A stretch of 64,000 nucleotides of DNA, taken from contig JAHIQI010000050.1 in the NCBI GenBank assembly GCA_018902755.1, forward strand, positions 120,375 through 184,374, in the 5' to 3' direction. The notes below the pieces were generated by a model. The model was not told the DNA's origin and searched no databases. It worked only from the letters and a program-made list of their open reading frames with translations. A program made the translations under genes and the position numbers. Below are positions 1 to 8,052 of this stretch, in pieces; positions within the stretch are counted from its first letter, which is position 1, and each line of letters opens with the position of its first letter. Origin of the DNA: Pseudomonadota bacterium. GTDB lineage: Bacteria; Desulfobacterota; Desulfarculia; Desulfarculales; Desulfarculaceae.

Positions 1-468
1 CCCCAGCATCTTGACCATGCCCCCGGCGAAGTCGGCCACGCTGCTGGCCGCGGGCACCGCCAAAAACTGCATGATCTGGGTGGCCACCTCCCGCTCGGGG
101 TTGATGACCGTGTCCACGTCCAGGCTGGCCGCGCCCACTTCCTCGAAGAAATCCAAATAGTCGGTGCTGCGTATGCGGGCGATCAGGGTGGCCGCCGGGG
201 CCAGCAGGCGGGCGAAGCGGCAGGCGGCCAGGTTCACCTCGTCGCTGTTGGTGACCACCAGGACCAGGTCGGCCTTGTGCACCCCCGCGGTCCTGAGCAC
301 CGCCGGGCTCGATCCCTGGCCCACCAGGGTCTGCACGTCCATCTGCTCGGATATCTGGCGCACCCGCTCGGGCAGGCTGTCCACCACCACCACCCGGTGG
401 CCTTCATGGGACAGCCTGAGCGCGGTGTGAAAGCCCACCTCGCCCGCGCCGATGATCAGAACTTGCAC
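1..468 (-). CDS. trkA: Trk potassium uptake NAD-binding protein TrkA (3' part outside window)
   Basis: Only the first 156 codons lie in the window; the gene runs off the left edge. The GTG start at 468 follows a good GGGGAGGA ribosome site 5-7 nt upstream. The protein opens with a Rossmann nucleotide-binding fold: LIIGAGEVGFHTA (GxGxxG type), then an acidic residue after VVVVDS, followed by the VGQGSSPAVLRTAGV segment typical of TrkA-N/RCK domains. This cytoplasmic subunit gates a Trk/Ktr K+ channel in response to NAD(H) or nucleotide. It lies downstream of a glycan operon but behind a strong terminator, so it is probably a separate unit. TrkA versus a related RCK protein cannot be settled without the C-terminal half. 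Confidence 0.85.
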   Translation of the reverse strand, partial: MQVLIIGAGEVGFHTALRLSHEGHRVVVVDSLPERVRQISEQMDVQTLVGQGSSPAVLRTAGVHKADLVLVVTNSDEVNLAACRFARLLAPAATLIARIRSTDYLDFFEEVGAASLDVDTVINPEREVATQIMQFLAVPAASSVADFAGGMVKMLG

Positions 469-482
469 GGATTCCTCCCCAA

Positions 483-531
483 AAAATATGGGCCGCTAAA
501 CGCCGCCGGGCCGCTCATTATAGCGGCCCAC
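483..531 (-). terminator. Intrinsic terminator closing the glycan operon
   Basis: Read on the minus strand, GGGCCGCTA (529-521) pairs with TAGCGGCCC (498-490), and a run of T follows at 487-481. A nested hairpin GGGCCGCT-ATAATG-AGCGGCCC can form as an alternative. It lies between the last glycosyltransferase of the 545-9635 operon and trkA. The sequence TATAAT in the inner loop could also act as a -10 element for trkA, but no convincing -35 is visible. Confidence 0.75.
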
Positions 532-544
532 TGGAAAAAAGCTA

Positions 545-1726
545 TCATCGCTCCCCGGCCGGGTCAACGCCCGGGACGGCCAGGGCCTCGGCCAGGTAGG
601 CGCTCATCTTGCGCATGAACACCTTGGTGTCGAAGCCCGCCGCGTGTTCGGCCAGGGCCTGGGGGTCGAAGCCGTCCAGGTTGGCCTCCAGTTGGTCCAG
701 GGCCGCGGCCAGGGCTCCCGCCTCCTGGCGGTGGAAAAACACCCCGGTGGGCGGACGCCCGGCCGGGTCGTGCAGGCCCACCACCGTCTCCATGGCCCCG
801 CCCTTGGCATAGGCCACCACCGGGCGGCCCGAGGCCATGGACTCCAGGGGGGTGATGCCGAAGTCCTCCTCGCCGGGAAACAAAAAGGCCCTGGCCTTGG
901 CGTAGAGCCCGGCCAGGTGCTCGTCGCTCACCCAGCCCCGGAACTCCACCGTGGGCCCGGCCATGGCCCTGAGTCGCTCCTCTTCCGGCCCGGAGCCCAC
1001 CACCATGAGCCGCCGCCCGGCCCGGTTGCAGGCCTGGATGGCCAGGTCCACCCGCTTGTAGGGCACCAGGGCGCTGACCACCAGGTAGTAGTCCTCCACC
1101 GAGGCCGAGGGGGCGAAACGCCCGGCGTCCACCGGGGGGTGGATCACCTGGGCCTGGCGGCCGTAGTGGCGCTCTATGCGCATGGCAACGTGGCGGCTGT
1201 TGGCCAGGAAATGGTGCACCCGGCCGCAGGTGTGCACGTCCCAGCGCTGGAAACGCCCGCGCAACAGGGGCATGACATAGCGGGCCACTCCGCCACGACC
1301 GGGGCCGAAGTAGTCGGAGTACATGTCCCAGATGTAGCGCATGGGGGTGTGCAGGTAACTAACGTGCACCGATCCCCGGGGCGGACGCACCGCCTTGGCC
1401 ACGCAGTGGCTGGTGGAAAGCACCAGGTCGCAGGGCGGCAGCTTGAGCGAGTTCACCGCTTGGGGGAACAGGGGCAGGTAGTGGCGGTAGCGCTTTTGGG
1501 CCAGGGGCAGGGACTGCAAGAACGAGGTGCGGATGGGCCGCTGCTCGATGAGGCTGCTCACCGAGCCGGGCACGTGCAAAAGAGTGTACAGCGGAGCCTG
1601 GGGGAAGATGCGGCACAGGGCTTCCAGCACCTTTTCCCCACCCCGCATGCCGGTGAGCCAGTCGTGCACCAGCACCACCCGGACCCCGGCCAGGGTCGGC
1701 GGCAGGGGGGAGACGCTCACCGCCAT
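545..1726 (-). CDS. GT4-family glycosyltransferase (WbaZ/mannosyltransferase-like)
   Basis: A 393-residue GT-B fold glycosyltransferase, probably cytoplasmic and membrane-associated, adding a sugar from a nucleotide donor to a lipid-linked glycan. The N-terminal half has the GGEKVLE motif (residues 29-35) typical of WbaZ-like GT4 enzymes. The C-terminal donor-binding half has VSALVPYKRVDLAI near 217 and the E-x7-E motif EDFGITPLE (E287/E295). The ATG start overlaps the end of the upstream glycosyltransferase by 10 nt, so the two are translationally coupled. It is the last gene of the 545-9635 operon and is followed by a terminator. Donor and acceptor sugars cannot be read from sequence; mannose is only a family-based guess. 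Confidence 0.85.
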   Translation of the reverse strand: MAVSVSPLPPTLAGVRVVLVHDWLTGMRGGEKVLEALCRIFPQAPLYTLLHVPGSVSSLIEQRPIRTSFLQSLPLAQKRYRHYLPLFPQAVNSLKLPPCDLVLSTSHCVAKAVRPPRGSVHVSYLHTPMRYIWDMYSDYFGPGRGGVARYVMPLLRGRFQRWDVHTCGRVHHFLANSRHVAMRIERHYGRQAQVIHPPVDAGRFAPSASVEDYYLVVSALVPYKRVDLAIQACNRAGRRLMVVGSGPEEERLRAMAGPTVEFRGWVSDEHLAGLYAKARAFLFPGEEDFGITPLESMASGRPVVAYAKGGAMETVVGLHDPAGRPPTGVFFHRQEAGALAAALDQLEANLDGFDPQALAEHAAGFDTKVFMRKMSAYLAEALAVPGVDPAGER

Positions 1727-2808
1727 CTCGCCGCCACCTGGCGGTAGGTGGCCAGGGTGGTCTTGGCGGTGCGGGCCCAGGAGAACTTGGCCGCCTGCCC
1801 CGGCCCGGCCTGGCGCAGGCGCTGGGCCAGGGCCGAATCGATGAGCAAATTTCCCAGGCCCTGGGCCAGGGACTCAGCGTCGGGCTCCACCAGCAGCCCG
1901 GCCTCGCCCACCACCTCGGGCAGGGAGGCCCGGTTGGCGGCCAGCACCGGCGCGGCGCAGGCCATGGCCTCCAGGGCGGGCAGGCCGAAGCCCTCGTAGA
2001 GCGAAGGCACCGCCACCGCCCGGGCCAGGCCGTAGGCCAGGGCCAGATCGGAGTCTTCCAGGGAGGGCAGCAGGATCAGTTGGTCGCTGGGCTTGGCCCA
2101 GTCGGCCTGGCCCGGCCCCACCCCCACCACCACCAGGGGGGGCACCTCCACCCCGCCGGGCGGGTTGCGCCGCAACTGCTGGTGAGCCTGGACCAGAGCG
2201 CCCAGGTTTTTGTGGCGCTTGGGGTTGCCCACGCCCAGCACGTAGCGGGCGGGCAGACCCGCGGGGGGCGTGGCGCCCTTGACAGGCGGCTTAAAGGCCT
2301 CGCCCGCCGCGTTGGGGGTGATGACTATCTTGCCCTCGGGCATCCCCATGAGCTCGATGAGGTCCTGCTTGGAGTGCTTGCTGGGGGTGAACACCGCCCC
2401 GGCCCGTTTGGCCGCCGGGGCCACGAACCATAGATAGAACAGGCGGTAGCGCAGGCCGTGGTCCTTGGGGAAGCGCAAATGGATCAGGTCGTGGATGGTG
2501 AAGACCATGGGGCCGTTGAAGCGGGCGGGGGGGGCGTAGAAGGGGCAGTGGTAGATCTCCGGCTTCAGGCCTCTGAGCATGCTGGGCAGGTTCATCTGGC
2601 TGGAGAAGCCGTAGGGAGCCACGTTTGCGGCGATGGCCACCACCCTGGGGTCGGCGGGCAAAAACCTGGCGTGCTCGGGTTTGCGAATCAGAGCCCCCAC
2701 GGCAAGCTCTGGCTCGGCGTCCAGCATGGCCCGCAAGAGTTCCAGGGCATAGCGGGCCATGCCGTGCATCTGGCTGGTCAACAGCCTAAGGTCGTAGATG
2801 AGTTTCAA
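1717..2808 (-). CDS. GT4-family glycosyltransferase (MtfB/WbpY-like)
   Basis: A 363-residue GT-B glycosyltransferase. It opens with IYDLRLL and an MHGMARYALELL segment, as in polymannan mannosyltransferases. It then shows TIHDLIHLRFP near 104, TPSKHSKQDL near 141, the GVGNPKRHKNL donor-domain start near 192, and the E-x7-E motif EGFGLPALE (E272/E280). The start codon is TTG, with GAGG 9-10 nt upstream. The gene overlaps the next glycosyltransferase by 10 nt and follows the GT2 gene by 43 nt in the same operon. It probably extends the same lipid-linked oligosaccharide. Substrate is inferred from family only. Confidence 0.85.
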   Translation of the reverse strand: MKLIYDLRLLTSQMHGMARYALELLRAMLDAEPELAVGALIRKPEHARFLPADPRVVAIAANVAPYGFSSQMNLPSMLRGLKPEIYHCPFYAPPARFNGPMVFTIHDLIHLRFPKDHGLRYRLFYLWFVAPAAKRAGAVFTPSKHSKQDLIELMGMPEGKIVITPNAAGEAFKPPVKGATPPAGLPARYVLGVGNPKRHKNLGALVQAHQQLRRNPPGGVEVPPLVVVGVGPGQADWAKPSDQLILLPSLEDSDLALAYGLARAVAVPSLYEGFGLPALEAMACAAPVLAANRASLPEVVGEAGLLVEPDAESLAQGLGNLLIDSALAQRLRQAGPGQAAKFSWARTAKTTLATYRQVAARWR

Positions 2809-2851
2809 GGCGCGGTCCTCAAGGAGGGCCCAAGCCGCTCCCCAGGGGGAA

Positions 2852-3811
2852 TCAGTCCCGCCGTTTCGGCGCGTAGTTAATCACCTGGCGCACGGCGTAG
2901 ATGGGCTTGGCCTGGGCCTCGTAATAGGTGCGGACCTGCATCTCGCCCAACAGGCCGATGCATATGAGCTGCACCCCGATGAACAAAAGCAGAATCGCCA
3001 GGAACAAGCCGGGCTTGCCCCACAGGGGAACCCCGGCGAAGAACTTCAGGCAGGTGTAGTACAGGCCCAACAAAAAGCCGGCCCCAAAGGCGAACAGACC
3101 CCACAGGCCGAAAATCTGGATGGGCCGGGTGGAGTAGGACAAGAGGAACTTCACGGTGATGAGGTCCAACAGCACCCGGGGGGTGCGGCCTATGCCGTAC
3201 TTGCTCTTGCCCGCCTTGCGGGGGCGGTGGTTCACCTTCACCTCGGCGATGTTCACCCCCATTAGCGAGGCGATGGCCGGGATGAAGCGGTGCAACTCGC
3301 CGTAGAGGCGCACGTTCTGGATCACCTCGGCCCTGAAGGCCTTGAGGGTGCAGCCGTAGTCGTGCAGCTTCACCTTGGTGATCTTGCTGATGAGCCCGTT
3401 GGCCAGCTTGGAGGGCAGCCTGCGCGAGAGGTACTTGTCCTGGCGGTCGTGGCGCCAGCCCGCCGCGATGTCGTAGCCGTCGGCCAGCTTGGTCAAGAGC
3501 TTGGGGATGTCGCGTGGGTCGTTTTGCAGGTCGCCGTCTATGGTCACGATGATGCTGCCCTGGGCATGGTCGAAGCCCGCGCTCATGGCCGCGGTCTGGC
3601 CGAAGTTCTTGCGCAGGCGCACCACCACGTCCCGGGGCTCGTCCTTGGCCAGGCGGGCCAGGATGTCGAAGCTGTCGTCCCGGGAGCCGTCGTCCACGTA
3701 GATTACCTCGTAGTCCAGTTCCAGGGGCTCCAGGGAGTGATGCAACTCCTGGTGCAGCGCCTCCAGGTTGGCGCTCTCGTTGAATATCGGTACGACGACT
3801 GACAGATCCAC
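2852..3811 (-). CDS. GT2-family polyprenyl-phosphate sugar transferase (ArnC/GtrB-like)
   Basis: A 319-residue enzyme with an N-terminal GT-A domain (VVVPIFNESANLE, YVDDGSRDDS, and the metal-binding TIDGDLQNDP near 92) followed by two C-terminal hydrophobic segments (about residues 230-290), the layout of ArnC, GtrB and DPM-type enzymes. Such enzymes load a sugar from a nucleotide donor onto undecaprenyl phosphate at the inner membrane, supplying GT-C transferases. The GTG start directly abuts the TAA stop of the upstream gene (TAAGTG), implying coupled translation. It could supply the lipid-linked sugar for the many GT-C enzymes to the right. The sugar is unknown. Confidence 0.85.
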   Translation of the reverse strand: MDLSVVVPIFNESANLEALHQELHHSLEPLELDYEVIYVDDGSRDDSFDILARLAKDEPRDVVVRLRKNFGQTAAMSAGFDHAQGSIIVTIDGDLQNDPRDIPKLLTKLADGYDIAAGWRHDRQDKYLSRRLPSKLANGLISKITKVKLHDYGCTLKAFRAEVIQNVRLYGELHRFIPAIASLMGVNIAEVKVNHRPRKAGKSKYGIGRTPRVLLDLITVKFLLSYSTRPIQIFGLWGLFAFGAGFLLGLYYTCLKFFAGVPLWGKPGLFLAILLLFIGVQLICIGLLGEMQVRTYYEAQAKPIYAVRQVINYAPKRRD

Positions 3812-4360
3812 TTAGTTTCGTCCTTCGCTCCGGCGTCGCTTTACTCGCCGCCAGAACAGGGCCGCCAGCGCGGGCGGCCCCAGCAACAGGGTTTCCCAGG
3901 CCATGGTCAAAAGGTCGTGCTTCACGATGGCCCAGGTCAGGGCATGGCGCTTAACATCAGGAAATATAGCATGATGGGCCAGCATATACTCCCCGGAAAA
4001 GGGCCAGAGCAAGGGTATCCCAAAGGGGGGCCTCGTGTCCACGTTGAGGTAGTCCAACAAAATGTGGCTGGCGTAGGCGGCCAGGGCCCCCAGGGCCAGC
4101 CAGCCGCCCCCCGGCTTGCGCCGGGCCCAGAGCCAGGCCAAGAGCCCGGCCGCCGCCGCGGCGGTGATGGAGTGGCTGATCCCCCGGTGCCAGCCCGCGC
4201 CATCCCCCAGGACCAGGCCGGGGAGGAAGTCCAGATCGGCCAGGATGCCAAAGCCCGCGAAGAAGATCAGGTCCTTCACCGGGCCCAGGATGGTGCGCCC
4301 GCCCGAGGCGGCGGTGCCGAACGCCACTCCGGCCAGGGCATGGCCCAGGGGAGTAGGCAT
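3812..4360 (-). CDS. DUF457/YdjM-like membrane-bound metal-dependent hydrolase
   Basis: A 182-residue, mostly hydrophobic protein. It has the DUF457 pattern: TPLGHALAGVAFG at the N-terminus, an HRGISHSI histidine motif near 58, and a second set of conserved residues in YASHILLDYLNVD. Proteins of this family (YdjM-like) are integral membrane proteins annotated as metal-dependent hydrolases, with poorly known substrates. It sits inside the glycan operon between an SDR epimerase (20 nt away) and a GT2 enzyme (adjacent), so a role in lipid or glycan turnover is plausible but inferred. Confidence 0.75.
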   Translation of the reverse strand: MPTPLGHALAGVAFGTAASGGRTILGPVKDLIFFAGFGILADLDFLPGLVLGDGAGWHRGISHSITAAAAAGLLAWLWARRKPGGGWLALGALAAYASHILLDYLNVDTRPPFGIPLLWPFSGEYMLAHHAIFPDVKRHALTWAIVKHDLLTMAWETLLLGPPALAALFWRRVKRRRSEGRN

Positions 4361-4380
4361 TTGCCGCCCCTAACCCCGCC

Positions 4381-5367
4381 TCATTTGAGGTAGCCCATCT
4401 CTTGATACCAGAGGTAGGTGTTCTTGAGGCCCTCGTCGATGCCCACCTTGGGGGCGTAGCCCAGCTGGGCCTTGGCCTTGTCGATCTTGAAGGCCCGGTT
4501 CTGGCGGTACCAGTCCACCCTCCGGGGGAAGATGGGCGGGGTCACCCCGAAGGGCTTGCACAGCTTCTCGCACACGTGACCAACGGCCACCAGGGGCCAC
4601 ACCGGGTAGTGGGGAATCTTCACCGGCTTGTTCATGGCCTGAGCCACCCGCTTGACCAGCTCCTCGATGGGGTAGAAGTGCTCGTCGGCGATGAGGTAGG
4701 CCTCACCCAGGCCCTTGTCCTCCTCCTGGGCCAGGAGGAAGGCGTCCACCAGGTTGTCGATGTACAGCGGGTGGTACAGGGTTTTGCCCGAGCCGAACAT
4801 GGGGAACACCCCCTGAGCAACCCGGCTGTAGATCATGAAAAAGCGCTCCGGGTCGCCGGGGCCGTAGATGGCCGCGGGCCGGAGGATGGTGGTCTTCATG
4901 CCCTGGGCGAAGAACTCCTGGGCCACCACCTCGCCGTTGTACTTGGTCTGCTGGTAGTAGTCCGCCGGCTGAATGGGGGCCTCCTCGCCGCCGGGAGGGT
5001 TGTCCACGTTGCCGTGCACCCCGCAGGTGGAGCAGTAGACCACCTTGCGCACTCCGTGGCGCACCGCCGCCTCGAAGACGTTGCGGGTGCCGCCGGTATT
5101 CACCTCGTCGTAAAAAGTCTCGGGCACGTTGAGCTCGCGGAAGGCGGCGGCCAGATGGTGGACGATCTCCACCCCCTGCATGGCCTTTTCCACCAGGTCC
5201 TTGTCGGTCACCGAGCCGATGTGCACCTCGGCCCCGGCCTCGCGGAGGTTCTGGGGGATGAGGCCTTCCTTGTAGTCCAGGGCCACTACCTCGTGCCCCA
5301 GGGATATGAGCCGTTTAACCAGGGCCGAACCGGTAAAGCCGGTGCCGCCGGTCACCAAAATTTTCAT
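4381..5367 (-). CDS. NAD(P)-dependent extended SDR (epimerase/dehydratase/reductase)
   Basis: A 328-residue extended short-chain dehydrogenase. It shows the glycine-rich cofactor loop TGGTGFTGS (residues 7-15), an acidic residue at the end of beta-2 (ALDYKEG) suggesting NAD preference, and the YQQTK catalytic Tyr-x3-Lys. RPAAIYGPGDPERFF and YIDNLVDAF follow, as in sugar epimerases and in 3-beta-HSD/dihydroflavonol-reductase-like members. The ATG overlaps the TGA of the methyltransferase upstream (ATGA). It probably modifies a nucleotide sugar or lipid-linked precursor in the operon. The exact reaction is not resolvable: the C-terminal substrate domain (ending QEMGYLK) resembles the reductase-like rather than the GalE-like branch. 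Confidence 0.8.
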   Translation of the reverse strand: MKILVTGGTGFTGSALVKRLISLGHEVVALDYKEGLIPQNLREAGAEVHIGSVTDKDLVEKAMQGVEIVHHLAAAFRELNVPETFYDEVNTGGTRNVFEAAVRHGVRKVVYCSTCGVHGNVDNPPGGEEAPIQPADYYQQTKYNGEVVAQEFFAQGMKTTILRPAAIYGPGDPERFFMIYSRVAQGVFPMFGSGKTLYHPLYIDNLVDAFLLAQEEDKGLGEAYLIADEHFYPIEELVKRVAQAMNKPVKIPHYPVWPLVAVGHVCEKLCKPFGVTPPIFPRRVDWYRQNRAFKIDKAKAQLGYAPKVGIDEGLKNTYLWYQEMGYLK

Positions 5368-6161
5368 TTATTACTCCCGCGCCTCGCCTGAACTATCAGT
5401 CTGTAACCCTTGAAAAAGGGCAAAAGCACATCCAGGCCCACCCAGGCCCGCATGGCCGGATAAAGGGCCTTCATGGCTCCCGAGCCGCCGCCTTTCCAAT
5501 CGGCCTGGGTGACCACCGTCCCCTTGGCCGTGGAGGTCTGGCCCCCCTTGCGGCGTTGTTTGATCACATACCCAAAATTGAGCGCCGTGTCCAACAGCTC
5601 GGAGAAAGTTTTGCAATAGGTATTGGCCGCCGTGACTTCAAAGTATGGCTCCAGCAGGGCCGCGAGGCTGTCGCGGCGGTAGCCGGGCCTGAGATGCCCG
5701 TGCCACTGGTCGGTGAGGCCGATGGCGTGGCGCAGGGGCCACACCAGGGACCAGCGGGGCTTTCGGGGCACGTTGACGATGAGCCGCCCGCCCGGTTTGA
5801 TGATGCGGGCAAGCTCGGCCACAAAGGCCTGGTCGCCGGGGATGTGCTCCAGGAAGTCCACCACCACCACGGTGTCGAACTCGCCCTCCGCAAAGGGGGT
5901 GGGCCCACCGTCGATCTGCTCCACCTGGCCGCCCACCAGGGAGCGGATGCTCTCCACCGCCTCGGGGGCCAGGTCCGCGCTGGCCCAGTCTCCCCCGTTT
6001 TGGCGCAAGAGGAGGCTCACCACTCCGTTGTCCGCCCCTATGTCCAGGCAGCGCCGGCCGGTGGTGTCGCCCAAGAGGGCCTTTATGTTGCTAAATTTTT
6101 GCTGTTTGAGCACCGAGCGCTTGAACAGCTCCAGGGCCCAACTCTCTTGGCCCTGGCTCAT
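5364..6161 (-). CDS. Class I SAM-dependent methyltransferase
   Basis: A 265-residue protein with a Rossmann-type SAM-binding core: CLDIGADNGVVS (motif I, near 38), a GDWASADLAPE segment (motif II) and TVVVVDFLEHIPG (the DxLEH motif of methyltransferase 11/23 families). The C-terminal hydrophobic stretch (LDVLLPFFKGYRLIVQA) may attach it to the membrane. It overlaps the genes on both sides by ATGA junctions, so it is a tightly coupled operon member. It probably O-methylates a sugar or lipid carrier, but the substrate is unknown. Confidence 0.75.
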   Translation of the reverse strand: MSQGQESWALELFKRSVLKQQKFSNIKALLGDTTGRRCLDIGADNGVVSLLLRQNGGDWASADLAPEAVESIRSLVGGQVEQIDGGPTPFAEGEFDTVVVVDFLEHIPGDQAFVAELARIIKPGGRLIVNVPRKPRWSLVWPLRHAIGLTDQWHGHLRPGYRRDSLAALLEPYFEVTAANTYCKTFSELLDTALNFGYVIKQRRKGGQTSTAKGTVVTQADWKGGGSGAMKALYPAMRAWVGLDVLLPFFKGYRLIVQARRGSNK

Positions 6162-7324
6162 GGCCGCCCTCCCCGCTCCAGGGCGTTTTCCAGGCTCTCG
6201 TAAAAGCCGTGCAGCTTACGGCGGTAGGCCTCCAGGCTGTAGTGGCTAGCCATGCGCTCCTGGGCGGCGGTGGCCAGGGCTCGGCCCTGTTCGGGATGCT
6301 CCAGCAGCTCGTTCAGGCCACGGGCCAAATCCCCGGCATTGGGCTCCACCAACAGGCTGATGCCGTCGTCCAGGACCTGGGTGTGGGTGGCCAAACGGGT
6401 GGCCACCAGGGGGCGGCCCGAGTCCAGATAGGAATAAATTTTCATGGGGGTGTTTTCGCCCTGGGTGCGCGGGCTCACCAAGATATCGGCCTGCTCCAGG
6501 TAGTGCCCCAGATGGGCCGGGGGGCGCGGCCCCAGGAAAAGGGCCCGCTCCGCCAAGCCCATGCTCCCGGCCTGGGCGCGGTACTTGGCCACGTCCTTGA
6601 CGCTGCCCCCGATCACCACAAGGTGCGCCTTGGGGTGTTTGGGGGCCACGAAAGCGAAGGCCTCCAGCAACAGGTCGATGCCCTGGTAGGACTCCAGGTT
6701 GCCCACGTACATGATCACCGGGCCGTCCAGGTCCAGGCGCTCCTCGGGGGGATGGGCCAGCTCTTCCAGCAGGCTCACGTCCTCCAGGCGGCACACCGGC
6801 ACCATGGCGTCGTGGCCCTGGGCCACATTGACCAGGGACTGGCACACCGCCACCACCCCGGAGCTGTTTTGCACCGCTCTCGCCTCCCAGCGCTCCCACA
6901 ACCGGGCCAGGGGCTTGGCAACCGGGAACTTGTCCGCGATCTGGGCGGACATGCACGAATCCATGTCGTAGATGTAGGGCAAACCATAGAGCTTCTTGAG
7001 GCGGCGGGCCATGAAGGCCGCCTCCTCCACCGCGTGCACCAGGTCGAAGCCGCCGCCCTTTGCCAGGCGCTTGGCCGCGGGCCACATGTAGGCGTCGCAG
7101 ATGAGCTTTTGCCAGGACGGTCCCGGCGGCACTCCCCGCACCCAGGCGGGCGGGGCGATGCGGTGGATGACCACCCCCGGAATCTCCACCTCGCGGCCCT
7201 CGTGGTAGCAGAGCATCTCCACGGCGTGGCCCTGCCCGGCCAACTCCGAGGCCAGCAGGCGCACCGCAATGGGCGTGCCCCGCTCCTGGAAGAAGGGATG
7301 GGGCGCCAGCAGGAGAATCTTCAT
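6158..7324 (-). CDS. GT4-family glycosyltransferase
   Basis: A 388-residue GT-B glycosyltransferase starting MKILLLAPHPFFQERGTPIA, the usual N-terminal nucleotide-fold strand and glycine loop. The open frame extends 43 codons further upstream, but the ATG at 7324 overlaps the methyltransferase stop (ATGA) and matches the family N-terminus. Donor-domain features include VIMYVGNLESYQGIDLLLEA, LFLGPRPPAHLGHYL, and GENTPMKIYSYLDSGRP, which replaces the usual E-x7-E context. It also has a DMDSCMS segment in the acceptor half. It acts with the neighbouring methyltransferases and glycosyltransferases in lipid-linked glycan assembly. Substrate unknown. Confidence 0.82.
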   Translation of the reverse strand: MKILLLAPHPFFQERGTPIAVRLLASELAGQGHAVEMLCYHEGREVEIPGVVIHRIAPPAWVRGVPPGPSWQKLICDAYMWPAAKRLAKGGGFDLVHAVEEAAFMARRLKKLYGLPYIYDMDSCMSAQIADKFPVAKPLARLWERWEARAVQNSSGVVAVCQSLVNVAQGHDAMVPVCRLEDVSLLEELAHPPEERLDLDGPVIMYVGNLESYQGIDLLLEAFAFVAPKHPKAHLVVIGGSVKDVAKYRAQAGSMGLAERALFLGPRPPAHLGHYLEQADILVSPRTQGENTPMKIYSYLDSGRPLVATRLATHTQVLDDGISLLVEPNAGDLARGLNELLEHPEQGRALATAAQERMASHYSLEAYRRKLHGFYESLENALERGGRP

Positions 7325-8052
7325 GCCGGGCGCTCCATCCGAAGGATCACCGGCGAGCCCAGCAGGGCGGTGAGCCCCAGGCCCCGGGCCAGGCCCTCGG
7401 CGGCCTTGGTGAAACCGCCCGATTTCACCGCCCGGTGCAGGGCCATGGGCCAAAAATGCTGCCGCCGCCGGGTGGGATTGCCGAAGCCCTGCGCGGTGAA
7501 AATCTTGTCCACCTCGCCGTCCCAGAAGCTTACAAAGGGCCGGGTGTGCTGGTTGTCGTCCAGGGACTGCTTGGCCTTGAACAGGGAATCGGCCACCAGG
7601 TTGAAGCTCCGCTTGGCCGGGTAGTCCACCACCACCGCCCTCCGGGCCAGGCGGCAGAGCTGGGCCGCGTAGCCCGTGGGATCGGCCACATGGGTGAGCA
7701 TGCGATAGCTCAGCACCACATCGAAGCTCTTTTCCGGCCAGGGCATGTTCATGAGGTCCACGGCCTGAAACTCATAGGAGCCGGGCGTCAGCAGGCGCTC
7801 CAGGCGCTGGGCGCAGGCCTGGCTGCTGCCCGCCACGGTGACCTGGTAGCCCGCCTGGATCAGAGGCCCGGCCAGTTGGGCGTGGCCCCCGCCCACGTCC
7901 AGGACCTTGGCGCCGGGCCAGGGGGCCACCAGCTCCAGGGTGCGCGCGGTCTGCACCTCAAGGAAATAGGCCCCCACCTCCCCGGAGAAGCGCCGGGCGT
8001 ATTCCTCGCTGGCGGTGACCAGGTCGCAGTCTTCGCGGCGCACGGGGCTCAT
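7321..8052 (-). CDS. Class I SAM-dependent methyltransferase
   Basis: A 243-residue methyltransferase starting at the ATG at 8052, which overlaps the glycerol-3-phosphate dehydrogenase stop (ATGA). The open frame continues 127 codons upstream inside that gene, but that part is a shadow. Motif I is VLDVGGGHAQLAGPL, motif II-like VTVAGSS, and the post-I region FDVVLSYRMLTHVADP matches the FD-x-V signature of methyltransferase 11. It resembles UbiE/BioC-like small-molecule methyltransferases. Second methyltransferase of the operon; substrate unknown. Confidence 0.75.
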   Translation of the reverse strand: MSPVRREDCDLVTASEEYARRFSGEVGAYFLEVQTARTLELVAPWPGAKVLDVGGGHAQLAGPLIQAGYQVTVAGSSQACAQRLERLLTPGSYEFQAVDLMNMPWPEKSFDVVLSYRMLTHVADPTGYAAQLCRLARRAVVVDYPAKRSFNLVADSLFKAKQSLDDNQHTRPFVSFWDGEVDKIFTAQGFGNPTRRRQHFWPMALHRAVKSGGFTKAAEGLARGLGLTALLGSPVILRMERPA